Positions 25,374-34,539 of a stretch of DNA of 45,870 nt are shown here, piece after piece; positions within the stretch are counted from its first letter, which is position 1; each line of letters starts with the position of its first letter. The notes under the pieces were generated by a model. The model saw only the letters and a program-made list of their open reading frames with translations. It was not told the DNA's origin and did not search any database. Source of the stretch: BJGO01 sp039810885 (GTDB lineage Bacteria > Bacteroidota > Bacteroidia > Chitinophagales > UBA10324); NCBI GenBank assembly GCA_039810885.1, contig JBDHXV010000022.1, forward strand, positions 1 through 45,870. Direction: 5' to 3'. The position numbers and the translations under genes are program-made.

Positions 25374-28300
25374 ATGAGATACTCATTGCGCTTTATTCTT
25401 GCCTTCATTTTTTTCACCTATGCAAAAAATGATTTTGCACAGCAGAATATCCAGTTATATCAGGAAGACTTTAACACGAGTAACGCTGCGTTTACTTTAA
25501 ATAGTGGAGGGCCATCTTCGGGAAGTGGTTCAAACAAATGGGTTATTAATAATCAATATAACGGGAATAGTGTTTATCCAAATACAACTCCACAAAATCA
25601 AACCGTAAGCGGCACAATAGCTCAGGCCCCGAACAGTCCGTATCTCCATGTTTACGATGAGTTAAGTGCCCCTGCGACATCTAATTGCAACTATAACAGT
25701 TCTATGATGAGCGATAACTTCGCTTATATGACCAATGGATTTTGCACGGTCGGCCTCACGGATATAAAATTTACATTCTTTTATCTTGCTGAAGGTAGCA
25801 GCACCGACTTTGGCAGAGTATATTATAGTATAGACGGAGGCGCAAGTTGGGTACAGTGTGGTCAGTTACAGTATAATAATCAGACACTATGGAAATATGA
25901 GGTAATCTCCCTTGCCATATTCGAAAATCAGCCGGACATTCGTTTTGGCTTTCGTTGGACAAACAACAGCAGCGGTGCCTCAGCAATGTCTTTCGGCATA
26001 GATGATATCATCGCCGTTGGCACGTATGATACAAACAATCCGGTACAAATAAATGTTACGAGCGTTTCTCCAAACCCTGTATGCCAAGGGGGTAATCTGA
26101 TTTTATTTTACTCTTTAAGTTATCCGCTTTGCGATGGCACGTATGAAGTGCAGATTTCAAACTCTGCTGGCAATTTCTCGCCCGGAAGTAGTCTTGGTGT
26201 TTTTAATATAGCTACAGGTCAGACAAGTGGAGCTATATCGGTAACTCTACCTAATCAAACCGGAAATTGTTTTAAGGTTCGGATCAATCGAGTGGCTCCT
26301 CCTCCGGCAATTACAGGTTTAGCGAGTATTTGTTTTCAAATAATAAATTGTCCGAATACGATTACGACATTACAACCTGCTGTAACCTTAGGCCCGGATA
26401 CGGTCTGTAACAAAAGTGTAATAGATGTGCCGTTTTATTCAACAGGAGCATTTAATTCTAACAATGCTTATATCGCACAATTGAGTGATGCTAATGGAAG
26501 TTTTACAAACCCTTATGTCCTTGGAAGCGTAAATGACCCTAATGCATACAATCCTTTGTTAGGCTCTCCTCCGGGAAGCGTCAGCGGATTAATACCTTCT
26601 GTTCCTCCGGGATGCAATTATTATGTTAGGGTTATTTCAACTTCTCCATCTGTTGTTCCTCCGCCTGCGAATTACTTTGGACCATTCTGTATTCGTGAGT
26701 GTGATGTTACGACCAATAATATGCAAGACATAAAAGTCTGTATCACTCCCGATCAGGGTGTGGATACAACCATTACACTTCAAATCAACACATGGAACAC
26801 AAACACCTCTTACGTTGCAGGCAATCAGTTTCAGGTGCAGATATTAAACTCACAATACTATACTATTCTTAATACGGGCGCACTGGGTTCTGTAACTTCA
26901 GGGAGTAGCACCACACTTAATCTAACGATACCGGGGCTTACGAATTTAATTTCTCTGCTCGGTCCTCCGGGCGTAGGCATGTATTATTTGCGAATTATCG
27001 GCACCAACAGTACTAATGCTAATGATACCTTAGGAACCTTAGTACGATTGATCGTGGGTGCCCCCAATCCATTCCCTCCTGATGTGATTCAAAGTGATAC
27101 GGCATTGTGCGCTGGAACTATTTTATCTCTATCAATTAATCCTTACAACCCGCTCTCAAAATATCAGTGGTACTCCCCTATTTTAAACAACGGACTGAAT
27201 TTTTATTGGGAGTATAATCCATTATTAGTTCAGTTTAATGCCAATACCCCTGCGGGCACATACTGGTTTCGGGTTCGCGAGAATAGCTACGATTGTTTTT
27301 CTCCATGGTCTGATACCATTTTTGTAACAGTATTAACTACTCCGGTAGTTACAATAAGTGCTCCCAATCCGGCGTGTGTAGGCGATACTATTAAATTTAC
27401 TGTCCCATTTCAAGATGCCACTTATTATCAGTGGAGCGTAAACGGAGGCACGATAACCAATGCATCGAATAATGAATTCTATGTCGTATTCGATTCAAGT
27501 GCGATCTATCAAGTTTCTGTATTTGCATTAAATCAATGCGGACAGGCAAACAATACAAAGAATATTAATATAAAGCCAAGACCGGACGTTGTCGCCGGGT
27601 CAGACCAAGCAATATGTGAAGGAAGCACTGTTGCCCTCACCGCAAATGGCACCGGCGGAACTGTTTTTGAGTGGTTTCATAATGGGAACTCGATAGGTAA
27701 CGGGAGTTCGATAAATGTTACTATAGATAGCACACAGCAATATGTGGTGTCTTTAACCAGTGCACAAGGATGTAAAGACTTTGACACTACAATAATATCA
27801 GTTAATCTAAACCCTAATGTAGTCCTTCAAGCCACTAAAATCAGTTGCTTTGGCCAGCAAGATGGCAGTATTACTGCAAGCACAACCGAGGGGACAACTC
27901 CTTATCAATACACGTGGAGTTTACAAGGTGCTAACGGTAGTCAGCTTCAGAATCTTCCTCCCGGTATATACAGTGTTACGATTAACGATGCAAATAATTG
28001 CAGCGCTTTCGCTACAATAAATATTAATGAACCATCGAGCATGTCACTCAACTTTGAGAGCACTCCGGTATCGTATGGTCAATCTAATGGTAGTGCAACA
28101 GCTCATGTTACAGGAGGGACTTGGCCCTATACCTTTTTATGGAACACTATTCCAGCTCAAACGTCAAACCCTGCGTTGAATTTGAGTTCTGGTCATTATC
28201 AAGTTACGGTTACCGACTCGGCCGGGTGTTTCATTATTGGCTCAGTAGAAATTTTTTACGTGGAAAATGGAATCTATGTACCGAATGTATTTTCACCTAA

Positions 28301-28538
28301 CGGCGATGGGCATAATGATGTGTTTGATTTCTATTCTATTAATTTAAAAAATGCAGAAACCAAAATATACAACCGATGGGGGCAATTATTATTTGAATCA
28401 AACAATCTTCGCGATAAATGGGATGGCACTTTCAATGGACTTCCTGTTGATGTGGGCGTTTATGTATATTCCATTGAGGCAACATTCCTAGATGGCACCT
28501 CCGTGAATAAACACGGGAATATAAGCGTGCTTCGGTAA
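25374..28538 (+). CDS. Large secreted protein with SprB-like repeat and gliding-motility C-terminal (T9SS type B) domain
   Basis: 1054 aa from the ATG at 25374; signal peptide M-R-Y-S-L-R-F...N-D-F-A-Q. The N-terminal 200 residues look like a jelly-roll/MAM-like adhesion domain ('DFGRVYYSIDGGASWVQCG', 'DIRFGFRWTNNSSGASAMSFGIDD'). Repeated Ig/PKD-like beta domains follow (e.g. 'NPACVGDTIKFTVPFQDATYYQWS'). Then comes a SprB-type repeat ('KISCFGQQDGSITASTTEGTTP...PPGIYSVTINDANNC'), and possibly a second. The last 90 residues are the CHU_C/gliding-motility domain: 'VPNVFSPNGDGHNDVF', 'KIYNRWGQLLFES', 'KWDGTFNGLPVDVGVYVYSI'. That domain directs type IX secretion and surface attachment. Likely role: adhesin or surface matrix protein; ligand unknown. 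Confidence 0.9.
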   Translation: MRYSLRFILAFIFFTYAKNDFAQQNIQLYQEDFNTSNAAFTLNSGGPSSGSGSNKWVINNQYNGNSVYPNTTPQNQTVSGTIAQAPNSPYLHVYDELSAPATSNCNYNSSMMSDNFAYMTNGFCTVGLTDIKFTFFYLAEGSSTDFGRVYYSIDGGASWVQCGQLQYNNQTLWKYEVISLAIFENQPDIRFGFRWTNNSSGASAMSFGIDDIIAVGTYDTNNPVQINVTSVSPNPVCQGGNLILFYSLSYPLCDGTYEVQISNSAGNFSPGSSLGVFNIATGQTSGAISVTLPNQTGNCFKVRINRVAPPPAITGLASICFQIINCPNTITTLQPAVTLGPDTVCNKSVIDVPFYSTGAFNSNNAYIAQLSDANGSFTNPYVLGSVNDPNAYNPLLGSPPGSVSGLIPSVPPGCNYYVRVISTSPSVVPPPANYFGPFCIRECDVTTNNMQDIKVCITPDQGVDTTITLQINTWNTNTSYVAGNQFQVQILNSQYYTILNTGALGSVTSGSSTTLNLTIPGLTNLISLLGPPGVGMYYLRIIGTNSTNANDTLGTLVRLIVGAPNPFPPDVIQSDTALCAGTILSLSINPYNPLSKYQWYSPILNNGLNFYWEYNPLLVQFNANTPAGTYWFRVRENSYDCFSPWSDTIFVTVLTTPVVTISAPNPACVGDTIKFTVPFQDATYYQWSVNGGTITNASNNEFYVVFDSSAIYQVSVFALNQCGQANNTKNINIKPRPDVVAGSDQAICEGSTVALTANGTGGTVFEWFHNGNSIGNGSSINVTIDSTQQYVVSLTSAQGCKDFDTTIISVNLNPNVVLQATKISCFGQQDGSITASTTEGTTPYQYTWSLQGANGSQLQNLPPGIYSVTINDANNCSAFATININEPSSMSLNFESTPVSYGQSNGSATAHVTGGTWPYTFLWNTIPAQTSNPALNLSSGHYQVTVTDSAGCFIIGSVEIFYVENGIYVPNVFSPNGDGHNDVFDFYSINLKNAETKIYNRWGQLLFESNNLRDKWDGTFNGLPVDVGVYVYSIEATFLDGTSVNKHGNISVLR

Positions 28539-28541
28539 CGT

Positions 28542-30704
28542 CTATTGTTTCAGCTCAATTTGTTCATGCTTCTTTGCTTCTTCAGCATAATAATTTGCCA
28601 TATTATTATCTCCAAGTGCTCTATACGTTGCCGACATGGTCATATAATACTTTGCGTGATCGGGATTACGCTGAATGGCTCGTTGTAATATCTGAATGGC
28701 TGTCTGATAATCTCCTTTAATACCATAGGCTACAGAAAGATTATCGTTTGCGTCTTCTAAATCAGGATTGGCTTTAACAGCCAGCGACAGGTAATAAATG
28801 GACGAGTCAATCATCATTTTGTTTTGCCCGTATATCAACCCCGCATCGCTGAGGGCTTCAGCAAAATTTGGTTGTTTGGCGATTACTTGTAAAAGTATTT
28901 TTAAAGCCTCGTCAAATTTATCTTTATGCCGCAGTTGTGCAGCATAATAATAACCAAGCGTTGCATTATAATTAGACTCTACATATAATTTTTTCAAGTC
29001 ATTCAGTCTCTCTTCTTCCTTTAAATAGTTTATAGCTACCTGAAGGTTATTTTTTGCTTCGGGATAGTTTGGACTCACCTCTAATGATTTTACATAGTAT
29101 TGAATGGCTTCAACCGCATCACTATCTCCTTTCAATGCAGCATTGCCTAATAACAACCATGCATTATCAAACTTTGGGTAAATACTTATCGCTTTATTCA
29201 GTGCATCTCTAGCTTGTTGCAGATATTTTTTCTTTTCTTCTGCCCCGATAGGTTTATCTAAAAATTCAAGGGCTGTACCTCCCAGAGCATTATTCAACTT
29301 CGCGCTATTAGGAGAAGTCTGTATGTCCGTTGAGAACAATGTATAATTATCTTTCCAAGCCGGGTTGCGCGCTATCGTCTTAATAGAATAAGCTAACAGT
29401 ACGATTAGGGCTATAGCTAAAACAGGCTTAACTTTTAGTAAGTTGTTCTTTTCCGCCACGTTTTTTAAATAATAAGGTATCAGGCAAATGAGGTATGCAA
29501 GGTATGTTGTAAATCCAAACGATGACATATATACAAATCGCTCTGACATAGTTGTGCCGATAGGGAAAAACAAGTTGGAAACGATAGAGAATGTAATACC
29601 AAAGAACAAAATACAATACGATAATAAGGTCTTCCCTTTAAGTTGAATCAAGGCTACTACAAGAAGTGCTGTATAAACCAAGAATGAAGCGATAAATCCG
29701 ATATCGGTATAGGACTTCCAAGGTATTTGATTATAATAATAATCATGTGATAGGGAATAAGGAAAAATGAGCAGTATTAAGTATTTACCCCATGTATAAA
29801 TTACAGTTGTAATTCTTTGTTCAAAGGTTGCACCATAGAATGGGTTATTCAGGATTTCTGTGATTTCAATATTGAGTTTCGTGTTGGTATAGTTATTTCG
29901 GAGTAGAAGATAAATGATAGCAACGATAAGGGAAGTCAAAGTTATAGTAAGCGTATCACGAGACTTAAGCGAAGCATTGCGAAAGAAGTATAAGGTCAAT
30001 GGGAAGATAATAACCCATGTGATTGAATTTTCTTTTGAAAGTAAAGAAGCCATAAAGCAAACAGCACCGATCAACAAACTATATATTTTCTTTTCATCAT
30101 AATATTTCAATAAATATAGCATGCTCATCATCGCAAAGAGCATGCTCATTATTTCATCTCGACCTTTAATATTCGCTACGGCTTCGGTGTGGATGGGGTG
30201 TGCAATATAAAATAGGGCTGCAAGAGCCGGCAAATATTTCATCTTGCTTAATACCTGATTATAGACGAACAATCTCGACAAAAAAAGAAATATAAAAACC
30301 CCTGTTAAACCATATAATAAAAAGTTAATTGCATGACTAACCGCAGGAACATCGCCCCACAACTGATGTTCTATTGCAAAGGTCACCAAACTTAGTGGGC
30401 GATAGCGACCACCGGCCACAAGTGATTTCTCAACTTTAAAGAATCCAAGAAATACATCGGTGGTCATAATCTTCTTAATACCTGCTACCCCCTGTTGTGT
30501 AAACATATTTTCTTTTATCACGATAGAATCGTCCAAGGCATACTGATTCCAAAGCGTGTTAAAATATAAAGCAGTATTAAAGAGCATAATGAAGATCACG
30601 ATCTGCTTCTTCGGAAATGGATACAACATTTGAGGATCTATAACCTTCCTTGCAGTTGTAGGCTGTCTCTTCTCTTTTGAATATCTTAATTCTTTTTTAC
30701 TCAT
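28542..30704 (-). CDS. TMTC-like membrane O-glycosyltransferase candidate with C-terminal TPRs
   Basis: 720 aa. A cytoplasmic basic N-terminus is followed by about ten membrane helices (residues about 33-460) and then TPR repeats (about 480-715, e.g. 'NAWLLLGNAALKGDSDAVEAIQYYVKSLEVSPNYPEAKNNL'). The luminal loop after the first helix has 'LWNQYALDDSIVIKEN', whose Asp-Asp matches the GT-C catalytic loop, then 'GRYRPLSLVTFAIEHQLWG' and 'HPIHTEAVANIKGRDEIMS'. These are the signatures of DUF1736/TMTC-type protein O-mannosyltransferases. Bacterial homologues are poorly characterised; the donor and acceptor are unknown. Its stop is 3 nt from the end of the T9SS cargo gene. A consensus -7 lies 20 nt before the ATG. 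Confidence 0.8.
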   Translation of the reverse strand: MSKKELRYSKEKRQPTTARKVIDPQMLYPFPKKQIVIFIMLFNTALYFNTLWNQYALDDSIVIKENMFTQQGVAGIKKIMTTDVFLGFFKVEKSLVAGGRYRPLSLVTFAIEHQLWGDVPAVSHAINFLLYGLTGVFIFLFLSRLFVYNQVLSKMKYLPALAALFYIAHPIHTEAVANIKGRDEIMSMLFAMMSMLYLLKYYDEKKIYSLLIGAVCFMASLLSKENSITWVIIFPLTLYFFRNASLKSRDTLTITLTSLIVAIIYLLLRNNYTNTKLNIEITEILNNPFYGATFEQRITTVIYTWGKYLILLIFPYSLSHDYYYNQIPWKSYTDIGFIASFLVYTALLVVALIQLKGKTLLSYCILFFGITFSIVSNLFFPIGTTMSERFVYMSSFGFTTYLAYLICLIPYYLKNVAEKNNLLKVKPVLAIALIVLLAYSIKTIARNPAWKDNYTLFSTDIQTSPNSAKLNNALGGTALEFLDKPIGAEEKKKYLQQARDALNKAISIYPKFDNAWLLLGNAALKGDSDAVEAIQYYVKSLEVSPNYPEAKNNLQVAINYLKEEERLNDLKKLYVESNYNATLGYYYAAQLRHKDKFDEALKILLQVIAKQPNFAEALSDAGLIYGQNKMMIDSSIYYLSLAVKANPDLEDANDNLSVAYGIKGDYQTAIQILQRAIQRNPDHAKYYMTMSATYRALGDNNMANYYAEEAKKHEQIELKQ

Positions 30705-30724
30705 ATATATCGCGAAAAGCTCTT

Positions 30725-30732
30725 CAAAAATA
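30725..30732 (-). promoter_or_regulatory. -7 element of the TMTC-like gene
   Basis: Minus strand TATTTTTG, exact TAnnTTTG, 20 nt before the ATG at 30704, giving a predicted leader of about 14 nt. No -33 TTTG at the usual spacing. Confidence 0.55.
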
Positions 30733-30823
30733 GACTATGGGCACAACGAAATAGTGCACATAATCCACAAGTGCCTTAAAAGTTGAATATTATTGAATTA
30801 AAGCAATCGGATTCAGAAGCTAC

Positions 30824-31024
30824 TCACCTCTGAAAATCAAAATCCACATCGGATTCAATGCTTTCATTAATCGTTTCGGTAATCGCTTCATACCAGTTTA
30901 TCTTTTTCACAATCGTTTCTTCTATTGATCTAATTTCATCATTTGTTAACTCACGTCCAATTTCGCCAAGTGCCACTGTTTGAATATCATCGACTGTAAC
31001 TTTTAAAATGATCTGGTTTCGCAT
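30824..31024 (-). CDS. Small acidic protein, unknown
   Basis: 66 aa from the ATG at 31024 (M-R-N-Q-I-I-L-K-V); an upstream start would add 11 residues of poor quality. It reads as one strand (I-I-L-K-V-T-V) followed by two helices ('TNDEIRSIEETIVKKINWYEAITETINESI') and an acidic tail. No signal peptide or membrane segment. I do not recognise the family. It stands alone between two divergently read genes, and its coding character is supported only by the amphipathic pattern and charge distribution. A weak -7-like TTAATTTG lies upstream on the minus strand. Confidence 0.5.
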   Translation of the reverse strand: MRNQIILKVTVDDIQTVALGEIGRELTNDEIRSIEETIVKKINWYEAITETINESIESDVDFDFQR

Positions 31025-31162
31025 AGTTGTTGTTTTTCGTCTATAGTATGGATTCAATCACAAATTAAAATATCTGTCCGATCCGGTCAAAAACTTTATC
31101 CACACCATATTATATAAAAGTGCCGCATCCTTGCAAAAATTATGAATCCAATGCGTTTGACT

Positions 31163-31170
31163 TAATTTTG
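31163..31170 (+). promoter_or_regulatory. Promoter (-7) of paaN
   Basis: TAATTTTG, exact TAnnTTTG, 27 nt before the ATG at 31198. TATG at 31141-31144 sits 18 nt upstream and is one base off the -33 TTTG. Confidence 0.6.
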
Positions 31171-31197
31171 ATATCTCAAAAAATTAAATAATCACAA

Positions 31198-32862
31198 ATG
31201 TCGCTTTACGAAAAACACAAATCATTTATAGATAAGGCACTTGAGGCAATAAACCATAGAACCTTTTATGCTGCATATCCTGAAAATCCAAAAGCTTATG
31301 GAGAAGATGGAATTAATAATGGTAAAATATTATTTGAAGCCAGACTTAACAAAAAGTTTGATGGGTTGCTCAATGATGCTGTAAGCGGGTGGGTCGGTGA
31401 AGAAATATCTCCATACACACAGGAGGCATTAGGTATTCAATATCCTACCTATTTTATTGATTCAACCATTCAACATTCTAAGCGTGCCATGCAGACTTGG
31501 AAGAAAACAACACCACAGGAACGTGCAGGCATTTTAGTTGAAACCCTAGAGCGCATTAAAACGCACTTCTTTGAGATAGCTTATGCTACAATGCATACAA
31601 CCGGACAATCTTTTATCATGTCATTTCAGGCATCGGGGCCGCATTCTTTAGATCGTGCTATGGAGCCTATAGCTCTCGGGTTACACGAGCTTACTCGTTT
31701 TCCGCATGAGGTTGTTTGGGAAAAACCTATGGGTAAATTCAGCGTGAAGTTGCAAAAGACATTTAATGCCATACCAAAAGGAATTTCGTTAATCATCGGC
31801 TGCTCTACATTCCCGGTGTGGAATACATTGCCGGGAGTTTATGCCAGCTTAATTACCGGAAACCCGGTTATTATCAAGCCACATCCAAAAGCAGTATTAC
31901 CTATTGCCATTTGTGTTGCCGATATACAAGCCGTTCTTAAAGAGAATGGAATAGACCCGGCTTTAGTTCAGTTAACTTGCGACAGTAGTGAACAATTAAT
32001 AACAAAAAAATATACCGAACACCCTGCTGTAAAGTTGATTGATTATACCGGTAATTCAACTTTCGGCAACTATGTAGAAAGCCTGCAGCAACAAGGCAAG
32101 ACTGTATTTACTGAAAAAGCCGGGGTAAATAGTGTAATCATTGATTCGGTAAAAAATATTGACGAGGTGATAGGCAACCTTGCATTCTCTCTCTCTTTAT
32201 ATAGCGGTCAAATGTGCACTGCACCACAAAATATTTTTATTTCGGCAGAAGGAGTAAAAGCAGAAGATAAGACATACAGCTATGAAGAGGTGCTTGAAAA
32301 ACTCAAAACACAACTGAACGGCATCAGTAATAATCCTAAGATGGGTGTTGGAGTATTAGGCGCAATTCAAAATGAGAATACCTTAAAGCGTGTAGAAAAG
32401 ATAAGTGATCTCAATGCCTCGATCATACTTAGGTCAACAAGAGTACATAGCGAGGAGTATCCTAAAACACGCACCATTAGCCCGACCTTGTTGGAAGTAA
32501 AAGCCGATGAACACCATATTTATTCATCAGAATTGTTTGGTCCTGTTGCTATTTGCATCAAAACAAAAAGTAAGGAAGATAGCCTTCAACTTGCAAAAAG
32601 CCTTGCTATTGAACAAGGTGCAATTACTTGTGCTGCATACAGTACTAATGAAGATACCATAGCTCACATCGCGGAAGTGATGCAAGAAGTATTTGTCCCT
32701 GTAACCTTTAATTTGACCGGGCCGATCTGGGTAAATCAACACGCTGCATTCAGCGATTTTCATGTAACTGGTGGTAATGCTGCGGGTAATGCCTCTTTTA
32801 CAAATCCTGAGTTTGTGCAAAAGCGATTTGTATGGGTGGGTCATAGGAAGTTGATATCCTAA
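31198..32862 (+). CDS. paaN: PaaN-type aldehyde dehydrogenase (phenylacetic acid degradation protein family)
   Basis: 554 aa, the usual PaaN length. Aldehyde dehydrogenase superfamily: cofactor-binding 'FNAIPKGISLIIGCSTFPVWNT' and 'NPVIIKPHPKAVLP', a conserved Glu in 'FTEKAGVNSVII', and the catalytic Cys340 in 'SLYSGQMCTAPQNIF'. The N-terminal stretch 'HRTFYAAYPENPKAYGEDG' and the C-terminal 'NHAAFSDFHVTGGNAAGNASFTNPEFVQKRFVWVGHR' pattern are typical of PaaN rather than PaaZ. No other phenylacetate genes are nearby, so its substrate here is uncertain. It is followed by a strong hairpin terminator. Confidence 0.85.
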   Translation: MSLYEKHKSFIDKALEAINHRTFYAAYPENPKAYGEDGINNGKILFEARLNKKFDGLLNDAVSGWVGEEISPYTQEALGIQYPTYFIDSTIQHSKRAMQTWKKTTPQERAGILVETLERIKTHFFEIAYATMHTTGQSFIMSFQASGPHSLDRAMEPIALGLHELTRFPHEVVWEKPMGKFSVKLQKTFNAIPKGISLIIGCSTFPVWNTLPGVYASLITGNPVIIKPHPKAVLPIAICVADIQAVLKENGIDPALVQLTCDSSEQLITKKYTEHPAVKLIDYTGNSTFGNYVESLQQQGKTVFTEKAGVNSVIIDSVKNIDEVIGNLAFSLSLYSGQMCTAPQNIFISAEGVKAEDKTYSYEEVLEKLKTQLNGISNNPKMGVGVLGAIQNENTLKRVEKISDLNASIILRSTRVHSEEYPKTRTISPTLLEVKADEHHIYSSELFGPVAICIKTKSKEDSLQLAKSLAIEQGAITCAAYSTNEDTIAHIAEVMQEVFVPVTFNLTGPIWVNQHAAFSDFHVTGGNAAGNASFTNPEFVQKRFVWVGHRKLIS

Positions 32863-32879
32863 TAGATTTTGTTTTTATT

Positions 32880-32913
32880 AAAAGGAAAAGGAACATAAAC
32901 TACTTTTCCTTTT
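32880..32913 (+). terminator. Terminator after paaN
   Basis: AAAAGGAAAAG (32880-32890) and CTTTTCCTTTT (32903-32913) are perfect 11-bp inverted arms with a 12-nt loop, ending in a run of T. Placed between the paaN stop (32862) and the opposing SIMPL gene, it could work in both directions. Confidence 0.8.
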
Positions 32914-32936
32914 TTATTGTCATTTCGAAAAATCAA

Positions 32937-33674
32937 TTAATCAACCTCATATTCCAGTCGAACGGTAATAGATGCCGTTTTATTTTTAGACGAAGTGTTG
33001 AATGAACCGCCCCAACTGTATTCTTCACTGGAGTTTAGTGCAACAATCTGAAACACGCCCATGCTGGCATCCTTTAACTTACCAACTGAAGCGTGGGCAT
33101 TCTCCGAAATCTTTGTAGCCCGTTCATTGGCATCACGTGTTGCTTCGGCAATCATTTCAATTTTTAATTCGGCCAATTTGGTGTAATAGTATTCAGGAGC
33201 GTTTGAAGTAAACTCGAGGCCGATGTTAATTAACTCAGTTACCTGCCTGGAAATTTCTTCAATCTTATCGACTTCATTAGATGATATAGTTACATGTTGA
33301 GTAAGTCTGTAGCCGCTAAACACTGACTTAGAGCGGGATGATGATCCTATACCTTCATAAATTGTTTCATATTCTTTATCAAAGTCAACCGATGAGAAAA
33401 CTATTTCTTCAACTTTCACTCCCTTGCCAATCAAATATTCTTTAATTGCCTCCCGATCTTTATTTAACTGCGCATAGGCCTCTTTTAAACTCATGTTAAT
33501 CCTATTGAATGAGCCACTCCAAACAATGAGGTCTGAGATAAAATTTTTACTTCCCAACCCTGTTACGGATATTGAGTTTGATGCACTATAACGATGTCGG
33601 TATGCATTCGTCAGTATCAATGCGGTTATGATGATCGTGATTCCGATTATGAGTGAACTGCGCATGTCTTTCAT
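32937..33674 (-). CDS. SIMPL (DUF541) domain protein
   Basis: 245 aa. One N-terminal membrane helix (about residues 6-24) anchors a periplasmic SIMPL domain: 'SISVTGLGSKNFISDLIVWSGSF', 'YLIGKGVKVEEIVFSSVDFDKEYE', 'YRLTQHVTISSNEVDKIEEI', 'AELKIEMIAEATRDANERATKISENAHASVGKL'. The family forms ring-like or membrane-associated assemblies (e.g. BP26, YggE) with roles in oxidative stress or membrane integrity; the molecular activity is not established. It lies 28 nt after fabI and is the last gene of the leftward cluster. Confidence 0.85.
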   Translation of the reverse strand: MKDMRSSLIIGITIIITALILTNAYRHRYSASNSISVTGLGSKNFISDLIVWSGSFNRINMSLKEAYAQLNKDREAIKEYLIGKGVKVEEIVFSSVDFDKEYETIYEGIGSSSRSKSVFSGYRLTQHVTISSNEVDKIEEISRQVTELINIGLEFTSNAPEYYYTKLAELKIEMIAEATRDANERATKISENAHASVGKLKDASMGVFQIVALNSSEEYSWGGSFNTSSKNKTASITVRLEYEVD

Positions 33675-33702
33675 ACAATTATTGATGTTTTGTTAGGTAT
33701 TC

Positions 33703-34521
33703 TTATTCCCTATTAATAAAGTGCTCCATAATTTTATCACTAATACCGGTGTAACTAAAACCTCCATCGTGAAAGAGATTTTGCATCGTTACCATTCTTG
33801 AAAAATCGCTAAACATCATGACACAATACTTTGCGCAATCTTCTGATGATGCATTGCCGAGTGGAGACAACTCATGTGCATAATGAAAGAAAGCATTGAA
33901 GCCATCAACACCTGAACCTGCCGTAGTTATGGTAGGAGATTGGGAGATGGTATTTACTCGTACTTTATTTCTAATACCAAAGTGGTATCCGAAACTGCGG
34001 GCAATTGATTCCAGAGTGGCTTTAGCATCTGCCATATCGCCGTAACCGGGGAAAGTGCGTTGTGCCGCAATATAAGTCAGCGCTAAGATAGATCCCCAAT
34101 CATTCATAGCATCGGTTTGATATGCGACCTGACAAACTTTATGCAGAGATACGGCAGATATGTCTAACGTTTTTAAGAAGTAATCATAGTTTAGTTCAGG
34201 GTAATTAATTTTCTTGCGCACGTTGGGCGACATGCCAATTGAATGTAGCACAAAATCTAACTTCCCTCCGTGGGTCTCACGAGCCTTATTGAACAGGAAG
34301 GTAAGATCTTCTATAGAAGTAGCATCAGCAGGGATTACTTCTGCATTACAGGTTTTCGCAAGATCGTGAATTTTTCCCATGCGCATGGCAATGGGTGCAT
34401 TACTAAGTGTAATGGCGGCACCTTCTCTAACAGCATATTCAGCAACTTTCCATGCAATGCTGTTTTCATCAAGTGCTCCGAAAATAATTCCTTTTTTTCC
34501 TTTTAATAATTGGTTTGACAC
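33703..34521 (-). CDS. fabI: Enoyl-[acyl-carrier-protein] reductase FabI
   Basis: 272 aa, FabI-type member of the SDR superfamily; catalyses the last reduction of fatty-acid elongation with NAD(P)H. The nucleotide site differs from classical SDRs as in FabI ('KKGIIFGALDENSIAWKVA', residues about 9-27). 'FVLHSIGMSP' follows. The active site is Tyr150 plus the pair Tyr160-x6-Lys167 ('GYGDMADAKATLE'). 'NTISQSPTITTAGSG' is the substrate-loop block found in Bacteroidota FabI. This is the protein class targeted by triclosan, but sensitivity cannot be read here. It is 18 nt after recN in the same transcript. Confidence 0.95.
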   Translation of the reverse strand: MSNQLLKGKKGIIFGALDENSIAWKVAEYAVREGAAITLSNAPIAMRMGKIHDLAKTCNAEVIPADATSIEDLTFLFNKARETHGGKLDFVLHSIGMSPNVRKKINYPELNYDYFLKTLDISAVSLHKVCQVAYQTDAMNDWGSILALTYIAAQRTFPGYGDMADAKATLESIARSFGYHFGIRNKVRVNTISQSPTITTAGSGVDGFNAFFHYAHELSPLGNASSEDCAKYCVMMFSDFSRMVTMQNLFHDGGFSYTGISDKIMEHFINRE

Positions 34522-34539
34522 AGTATGTGGGTTTTGGGG

